Origin: Podospora comata
Taxonomy: Eukaryota; Ascomycota; Sordariomycetes; Sordariales; Podosporaceae
NCBI GenBank assembly: GCA_017354895.1
Contig: CP071494.1
Span: 3,782,001 to 3,846,000 of the forward strand
Length of the DNA: 64,000 bases
Direction of reading: 5' to 3'
Every line of letters starts with the position of its first letter. Position 1 is the stretch's first letter. The position numbers and the translations under genes are program-made. Positions 57,244 through 64,000 of the stretch are shown piece after piece. The notes under the pieces are model-generated. The model did no database searches and was not told where the DNA came from. It saw only the letters and a program-made list of their open reading frames with translations.

Positions 57244-58361
57244 TTAATCCAGCCCCTCCGCAGCCGGCGCAGCCTCCACCCTCCTCGCCATCGGTCTCCC
57301 ACCACTCCCACCACCACCGCCCGGCATCCCCAAGAAGCTCCCCATCATGTCAAACAACGGGTTGCTCTGCCTCGGTCTCTGAATCCCAAAGTACATCTCC
57401 CCAATCAGCTCCAGCGCCGTGTCCCACACCCCGTCCGTGGCCTCCTTGATCGTGGGCATGTACTTCCCCTTCAACTGCCTAAACACCTCTGGGTTGTTCC
57501 CCTTTTGCACCGCCACAATCAACAGCCCCAAAAAGTTCATGAGCGGCAGGCTAGGGAAGATCTTGGTCTCGCCAACATCTTGCACAGCCAAAGACGGGTT
57601 TTCGGCGGCGAGCTGTGAAGTAAACACCTTGTAGCACGTGGTCGCCGCCTTGAGGTTGGCCATCAACAGGTACGGAAGGACTGCCCTGGCGCAGTAGAGG
57701 GGCGCGGTGTGGGTTTCATCCTGCTTGTACCATTCATACTCCAACTGCGCAAGGACAGGAGGGGAGTCTTTCGTGGTGCCGAGGATCAAGTGGCGCTCCG
57801 CCTCGTCGAGGCTCTCTTTTTCCTCTGCCAACATGGAGCCGACGACGTGGTGAAGTTCTGGGTCGCCGGCGGGGTAGTCCGAGTACTTCTTTGACCACCT
57901 ATTTGTTATCCTGTCAGTCTATCACTTGTTCATAACGTAGGAGATGATGATGGGGTGGGAACGTACTCGACCACATCCTTCACAAACTTCTTCCTGTTCG
58001 GCTCGGCGGGGTCAAACAGCCTCAAACAGGTCAACACCCTCCCCTTGCTTGTAGCGTCCACCTTCAGCCCAGCCTGCTTGTAAACATCCACCAGCAAGAT
58101 AGCGAGATCGCCCCCACTGCCGCCGCCTGTTGGACCTGTCTTGAGGAGGGACTGGGAGACAGAGGACAGAATGTCGATGGCGGCGGTATAGTTTTGCGAT
58201 TTGGTGTACCGGGCCGCGACGAGTCGGGTCTCTTGGGCGGCTTCGTATTGGGCCTCGAAGGGCATGCCGGGGGTGATTTTGGATTGGAGACGGGTGATGA
58301 TTTTGGCTATTTTGGGGTTTGTGGGAGCCGCCGCCGGGGCGGGGGATGGGGAAGAGGCCAT
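57244..58361 (-). CDS. GET4: Get4, guided entry of tail-anchored proteins
   Basis: Two exons: 58361-57967 and 57898-57244; 349 residues. Get4 with Get5 hands tail-anchored membrane proteins from Sgt2 to Get3 in the cytosol. It is all alpha-helical. Visible family blocks: KIAKIITRLQSKI, YEAAQETRLVAARYTKSQNY, LLVDVYKQAG, FVKDVVEWSKKYSDYPAGDPELH (joined across the intron), LAEEKESLDEAERHLILG and NFLGLLIVAVQKGN near the C-terminus. It ends in a Gly-rich linker and GGRPMARRVEAAPAAEGLD. The N-terminus is Ala/Pro-rich. The GTACGT donor and AAATAG acceptor rebuild the conserved EWSKKY. A (GGTGA)4 tract at about 58419-58438 lies in its 5' leader or promoter. Confidence 0.94.
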
Positions 58362-59109
58362 TGTGAGAGGTTGATTGGGGAGGGTTGATATGGGAGGCTG
58401 TCGAGTGGTTACAGGAGAGGTGAGGTGAGGTGAGGTGAAGCTTAGGTCGGGATCGGTTCGGCTCGAAGTCGGTGTTGCACTGTTCAGCTAGTGGAGAGCT
58501 CTGCGCGCGTGAAAGTAAATACGCAGGTAGTTGACGCAGAGAGTCAAAGGTTCAGCAACGCAAGGTAAGGTACAGTTAGGTTTAGGAGAGTGTAGCTAAA
58601 TCCACTGCGTCGGGACAGTTCAAGCTCAAGGTCAGGTCCACGTCCAACGTCCCCTCGTCTCCACTCTTGCGCAACTGCCTGCCGCTCCGTGTGCTTTGCC
58701 CCGCAATGACGGATGATTCTTCGATCTTCTGCGGGGCACAAGTGACATGGGACGGCTTAAGCCCCGCCCATTCTATCCTATATCAGGGTTAGGGTATGTT
58801 GGCACAACCTGAAGCCCCTGAACCCCTTTTTGTTGAGTGCGCATACTCTGTACCGATATCAGGTTCATCTTCACATGCATGCTAATCATTCAAACAACAA
58901 GGTATAGTCGTATGTATACACTCGAAATTATCCCCAACTTCCACACCACCAAGTCTATTAACTCGAACCGCTCCGTGTATTCTGATCCCCTGCCTTCTGT
59001 CTGCAATGATTTTCGCTAAACTTCTCAAATGGTATCATCTGTCCACGCTGCTACAGAAACATCACAACAGTGGCCTCTCAATCAAGGATCCTCTATTATC
59101 CCATTCAAT
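58362..59109. other. Spacer between GET4 and the UBA/UIM gene
   Basis: Both genes are on the minus strand, so this is the GET4 promoter and the 3' end of the next gene. It contains GGGTTAGGG at about 58785-58793, telomere-repeat-like by chance or as a regulator site, and a GGTGA tandem tract. No gene seen. Confidence 0.5.
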
Positions 59110-62100
59110 TCAATCCGTAACCATCCTATCCCCATCTCCATTGTTCGTAATAGGATCAGCTAAACTCCCGCTACCTCCATTCCCACCCACCTCGTTCGCA
59201 CTCGTTTTCGTAGCAGCGTCGCCCTGAGCAATCTCATAAGCGTCAGCACTCGCAATTATTGGGAAAAAGGCAGAAGTGCGGCGTTCCACCATCTCCTGAA
59301 CCGCCACACTTACCCCTTTCCCACCCACCGGTTCACCACCATCTGCCCCATCCCCAACAACATCCAGCATCACTTCATCATCCTTGTCCCCTCCAGATCC
59401 AGCCGAAGCCCTGTTGGAAGACAAGGTATCAAGACTAGCCGACCTCTGCAGCTTTCCAGGTCCAGCAATGCCAGCCCACTGATCGTCGGCCCCTCGCTTC
59501 TTGGATGCTTCCGCCTCTGGTGGACGCTGGGACTGATCCGTCTGCAGCTCCTTCTTGAAAAAGTGATTATCGTCCTTGACAAACTTCTGGAGCTTGTCCG
59601 GAAGAGGGTCGTACTTCTCATTCATGGCCGAATCAGTCGCATACACCAACATGCGGTTCTCCTTTGATTTGTTCCACATGTCGAGCACGGACTTGAGCTT
59701 CAAAAACTGTACAAATAACCGTGGTTAGAATCCTCAACCATGAGTAATCCACGAAAGCCGCTGCCACACATACCTCATACTCAACCCTGTTGCGATAAGA
59801 CATCTTAAGCCACCAGCCACCGGTATCCTCCACTCCTGGAGACGAGCCCTCCTGGATGATATCATCCAATGGCTCCCCCGTCCATCGCAACAGAACTTGA
59901 GAATCCCCTATCACCGCGCCAACAAGCGTATACTTGTATGTGGGATTCCAGGCTGGGTCGTCAGACGGCGTGGTGAACTTTGCAGAATTCGCCTCAGACT
60001 TCGCTGCTATCGGGTGGAAAATCTGCTCATTGAGCTCTAGAATACAGTCAGTATATGTCAATCCATGTTCGCCTTGATTCAGAAAGAATGGTTCCACATA
60101 CTCTCTGTCACGCTCTCGGTCCTAGCGATGACCTGTTCAAGCTGCTTGATTCTCGTCCTGTAATGAGCAAGAATTTCCTTCTCCTCGTCCGACCACGATG
60201 GCTCATCCTGTGAAGAAGGCAGATACATGACATCTTCAGCATTGCTGAAAGCATCGTTATAGTTCCTCCAAAGAGCTCCTTTCCTCATGCTTTCGATTTT
60301 GTCCTTCAGCGACTTTATAGTCGCGAGAGCCAACTCCTTGCGTGTCGCCTCGCCCTCTGCCGTTTTCAACCCATTCGTCTTTCTGCGGTACAGATCAATC
60401 TGCTCCCTTGCGATTTCCGCAAGCTTCTCCCGATTACATGCCATGTATCGGTCAAGGTGAAAGATTTCTGGAATTTCGATGTCGTTTATACGGCTGTCTC
60501 TGGTCCGCAGAGTCAACACTGAAGATGGATGTCGAATCATAGCTAGCATGCCTTGATCCAGATCCTCAGCCGCCACCGGAACGTCCGGATAAAACAGGAG
60601 GTCCAAATAATCGTACAAGGTCTTTGGTGACTTTGCTTCATACTTGGTATCGATATGGTGGAGGGGAGCGGGTATGAATAAATCTAAAAGACCAAACTGG
60701 TCCTCCGACTGGTGCACTGTAATGTCCTGGATCGGAACGACCTCAACTTCCGACATCAGAACCGAGTAGCCCACTGTCGATGAAGAACCTTCGACGTCCC
60801 GCAGAGCATTGTTGTATGCAAATCTGTGAAGGAACTCCTTTTCTTCATCGTCGTCGAAGTACCTTTCAGGTTCTGGGAACTGCGCCAAAATATCAGCTGT
60901 CGCATATGAGCGCGTTGTCCCCTCCAGAAAAGCCATTAGACGGTGAACTTCAAATTCCCATCGCGGTCCGTTAACCGTGATCGGCTCGCCCTTCCACCAA
61001 TCCTGTGAACAACGGTATCCCCATGCTGGCTCATCACCGATCCTGAGCAAAGTATTCCGCGCCGCAGGAATTCGTTGTAAGATCATCAGTAGACCGCCCA
61101 GCAGATGACTATTGTGGTTCGGCCGGCGCCTGAGAAACACAGGCAGGCCTGGTTTTCTTTGTCGGCAAGTCGGTACCTCATCTTCGAGTGGCGGCGGATA
61201 ATGACTGGTCACCGCCCATTCTTCCTCCGAGTAGTGCTCTCTGGTGGCCGGCCCAAATTGACCCTTAGCTGAGGACGAGGGCCTAGGAGGTAGTGTTGGT
61301 TTCTGCGCTGCGAGCGATGCCGCTACGGCCTTTTGAATATCCTCGTCTTCCTGCTCTTTGGATGTTGGGGCCCTGTTGTCCGCTCTGGATGGGACACGTG
61401 TGGGAGGCGCGCCCGTGGTTCCAGGAGTCTGACCGTACAGAACCTCATCCTCGCCTTGTATCCTGAAAGCTAAAACCTGTCAGCAATTTGCTCATTTTTG
61501 ACTTCCAGAAAACAACGCCCTTGTGTGGCTGTGATAAGGAGTACCCGCAGGTCAAGATAGCCCCATGCAGAAAGCAACCAAGACTACCTGAAAATCAGAC
61601 AGCCCTAAAGCTTACTCCGGATGAAATTCTGAAATCGAGTGGACCTGTCCGCATCCCCAGAAGACCTCACAATGACCTCCACACGCATGGCCCCGCTCAA
61701 CGTAAACCATCCAACGATAAAGCCACCACGCCCACTTCCTTCGCCGGTTCAAGGGTAAAAGGGGTCTACTCACAAGGTGATGACTCCGCCCCCAACAACG
61801 GCGTGATATTCGACGTTTCTGTCGCCTCCAACCCAGGCATTTCCTCCCAGCTATCCCAGCCAGTAGTAGCGGATTTATCAGTAGAAGGTTTATCCTTATA
61901 TCTCGACACCCATTCCTATTTCCACAATCATGTCAATCCCCTACCCTACACCCCAAGAACAAGCCAAACTTACATCGGTACCACAAAGTGTAAACCACTC
62001 TTCAACAACGGCATTGACATTGTTGTTGTGCTTTCTCAGGGCCCTGATCAGCATCAAATTGTCCGGAAAGACAATCCCAGTTTCTGTCGCCATCTTATGA

Positions 62101-62141
62101 GCCTCCTGCTCCTTATTCGTGAGCACGGATTCGTCCGCCAT
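59110..62141 (-). CDS. UBA-like/UIM ubiquitin-interaction protein
   Basis: Five exons: 62141-61974, 61915-61774, 61469-60102, 60036-59774, 59706-59110; 845 residues. The N-terminus (about 15-60) is UBA-like: MLIRALRKHNNNVNAVVEEWF. A ubiquitin-interacting motif follows, EDEDIQKAVAASLAAQ. The long middle part (PVFLRRRPNHNSHLLGGLLMILQRIPAARNTLLRIGD, WWKGEPI, YDYLDLLFYPD, VLTLRTRD) matches fungal proteins annotated as ubiquitin-interaction domain proteins. It has the general layout of USP25/28 but no Cys/His deubiquitinase boxes, so it is probably non-catalytic. The region around 60000-60130 is helical. The tail is Asp/Gly-rich and disordered. The intron between exons 2 and 3 is unusually long (304 nt) and could hide another exon. 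It probably acts as a ubiquitin reader; the pathway is unknown. Confidence 0.82.
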
Positions 62142-63227
62142 GGTGTCCCCGGCTTCCAGTTATCGTTGTGTAGTGTTGCCGCAATCACGCCCCCCGTCAG
62201 GTGGTATGTTCGAGAGAGCCAAAGTTGATCTGTTCAAGCTTCCATCGAAAGCGGGCGGTGGATACTCCTAGAGGGCGAGCTGAAGGGCCCAGGGGTGAGA
62301 GCCACTGCAGAAAGCGGTGCGTTCGTAGTCCGATGGCCGAAAGTCTTTTGGGGTAAGCAATAATCCTGTAAAAGCTTCTGTCGTTTGTCAAAGTAGATGT
62401 TATGAGCAAGCCCGTGGCCCATCGAATATTAGCAAAAGCGTGTTATGACAGAACCGATATTGAGTGTTGTTGGAAGCGAATGATTTCCGTGGCGGGGGGT
62501 GACGCGGGTGGAGGGGTTAACTCGGAAGTTGCTGGGAGGCAAGACGGATGATCGCTTTCGGTCGTTTGTTGGCTGGAGGAAGTCGTCGGGTTTCTCTCAA
62601 CTTTTCAAAGCAGTTGTAATCTGGTCAGGAGGTACAGAAGGTGGGATAGTCGCTGGAACCATACGACCCAATTTACAAGGAAGCTGCAGCGCATCTTTGG
62701 TTTTGGGGGTGGGCAGCTGCTTGTCTCATGGTCTTGGCAGCCCATCTCAACGCACGGGCCATGACAATTCACCCCGCTATGGTGGTTTGGAGAATCAGTA
62801 CGTTGACACAGAATATGTTTGCAACTGACAGGAGCTCGCGGTGTAATGTATAGTTTGCTCGTTATCTAGAGTCAATAAAACGATTAATATCTCCCGTATA
62901 CTAGCTTTAGTATCACTCCTCGCTGTATTTCACACCAGACAAACAAAAGCTCTTCGCAATCCTGAACGCAGCCCATCTATTCTGCTTTCGCTCCCTGGCC
63001 TCCCATAAATAAATACGCCGTGCTTCCAACAAACATAAAACAACAAGCCAAGCATTGTGAAGGAACCTTCACCCAGTATTTCCTCCTTCCCCAGCCCATA
63101 AACGCCCATTCTCGATGTTCGAGGTGTTCCCCATGCAATGCACGCTAGACGGATGGGAGACCGAACCGATAGACAGAAGGAAAAGTGTAAAATGACCGTA
63201 AAGAACTCTCCCGCGATAAACTGTTGA
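62142..63227. other. Spacer between the UBA/UIM gene and the E2 gene
   Basis: Promoter of the UBA/UIM gene and 3' end of the E2 gene. Open frames here have no recognised domain. Confidence 0.5.
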
Positions 63228-64000
63228 TCACCGCTTCTTGGTCCCCGCGCCAGAAGCAACCTCATCCTCACTGCCATCATCATCACTGCCCTCCTCTTCC
63301 CCATCCCCCTCTTCATCATCCTCATCACCCTCAAAATCCTCCATCTCCTCGTCGCCGGTATCACTCCCTCCAAAGTCAAAATCCTCATCGCTTTCTTGCC
63401 AAAACCCGTCATCATTCTCCATCTTCGGCGGCGGCGCACTCTCAAAGCTCCTCGGCATCTCAAACCCCTCGGGCACCTTTGTCTTGGAGTACTCCACCGT
63501 CTCCTTCGCCTTCCTGTTATACTCCTCCCTCCGATCCCGATACATGACTCCCGCGTCGACATTAGCGGGGGAGCCAATCTCGGGATCGTCCAGCAGCAGC
63601 AACACCGATCTCAACACACTCTCCACACCATGCAGCGGTGTCCACCGCTCCGACGCCGACTCGCCAGACATGACATCCTCCCCGGGCGTGTGCAAGATCG
63701 AGATGCAGAGCTGGCCGTCGGGGTACACGTTGGGGTGGGTGATCGGGTTCAGGAAACGGAACTTGGGCGGGGAGTAAGGGTAATCTTCGCTAAACGACAT
63801 CTCGGCCTGGAGGTAGGCGCCGTTGAAAACCGAGTCGGAGTTGATCACCATGAGGGCGAACCTCCATTTCATGATGTTAATGTCTTCGTTCTATAGTTTG
63901 AGAGAAAAACGCAAACAGGTTAGCTTCGAGCCATGCTTTGTAGGGAGCAAGCATAGCAACAAGGAGACCTACATCGTCAAAATGAATCCACTTCTCCTGT
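63228..64000 (-). CDS. CDC34: Ubiquitin-conjugating enzyme E2, Cdc34/UBE2R type (5' end outside window)
   Basis: Exons seen: 63890-63228 and the end of an upstream exon, 64000-63973, which runs off the window (EKWIHFDD before a GTAGGT donor). It continues NEDINIMKWRFALMVIN. The E2 fold is clear: FNGAYLQAEMSF, YPYSPPKFRFLNPITHPNVYPDG, catalytic Cys in QLCISILH. The acidic-loop insertion (TPGEDVMSGESASERWTP) after it is found only in the Cdc34/Ubc7 class. SPANVDAGVMYRD follows, then a long Asp/Glu tail (DFEGDEDDEEGDGEEEGSDDD) typical of Cdc34, which binds cullin-RING ligases. It probably works with SCF ligases in cell-cycle degradation. The alternative, a UBE2G/Ubc7 member, is less likely given the acidic tail. 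Confidence 0.93.

Noticed and set aside
58783-58795. GGGTTAGGG, possible telomere repeat or telomerase RNA template on the minus strand
   Set aside because: A single match this short is expected about once by chance in a window this size; no tandem telomere repeats and no other telomerase RNA feature.
1-64000. CRISPR array, bacterial operon or riboswitch
   Set aside because: None seen; the window is eukaryotic, and repeats with spacers of constant length are absent.

Overview
This is a gene-rich window of nuclear DNA from a filamentous ascomycete, most likely a sordariomycete of the Sordariales type. The evidence is: short introns (about 45-80 nt) with GTRNGT donors and CTRAC-type branch sites; a lone dispersed 5S rRNA gene and a truncated second copy; fungal-only gene families (DUF6601, NACHT_N and NB-ARC/TPR STAND proteins, Uds1, Mso1, a fungal UBA/UIM protein); and one strongly A+T-rich tract resembling RIP-decayed repeat DNA. 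There is no sign of bacterial, viral or organellar sequence.

Layout. 1-10 kb is an accessory, immunity-like region: the end of a DUF6601 membrane protein, a STAND/NLR receptor (alpha/beta-hydrolase, NB-ARC, 42-residue TPR array with a frameshift near its end), a decayed NACHT_N-type NLR remnant, A+T-rich debris and a half 5S copy. 10.7-12.9 kb holds a Uds1 septation-type gene. 12.9-22.9 kb is a ten-kilobase stretch with no supportable gene. 22.9-35.4 kb holds a leukotriene A4 hydrolase/M1 aminopeptidase, a full-length kinesin-3 (Unc104/KIF1 type), a complete 5S rRNA gene, a small TA-flanked inverted-repeat element (MITE) and an Mkt1 homologue. 35.4-42.2 kb is a second gene-poor stretch with old degenerate repeats. 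42.2-42.55 kb holds a small three-exon gene for a 72-residue protein with three GRSGYNK motifs in acidic linkers; it is the least explained gene here. 42.9-64 kb is dense housekeeping: MSS1 (mitochondrial tRNA GTPase), MAK16, an Mso1-like Sec1-binding protein, Gyp7-type Rab GAP, DNA polymerase delta catalytic subunit, a low-complexity protein, GET4, a UBA/UIM protein and a Cdc34-type E2 cut by the window edge.

How the genes relate. Genes are transcribed individually, with no operons. Divergent pairs (MSS1/MAK16, POL3/low-complexity gene) share short promoters, and convergent pairs (GRSGYNK gene/MSS1, GYP7/POL3, low-complexity gene/GET4) end within about 190-500 bp of each other. Several genes serve trafficking: Unc104 moves vesicles, Gyp7 acts on vacuolar Rab, Mso1 on exocytic SNAREs and Get4 on tail-anchored proteins. 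Two serve ubiquitin signalling (UBA/UIM protein, Cdc34). Splice structures were worked out by eye from reading-frame continuity and family conservation and are not backed by transcript data.
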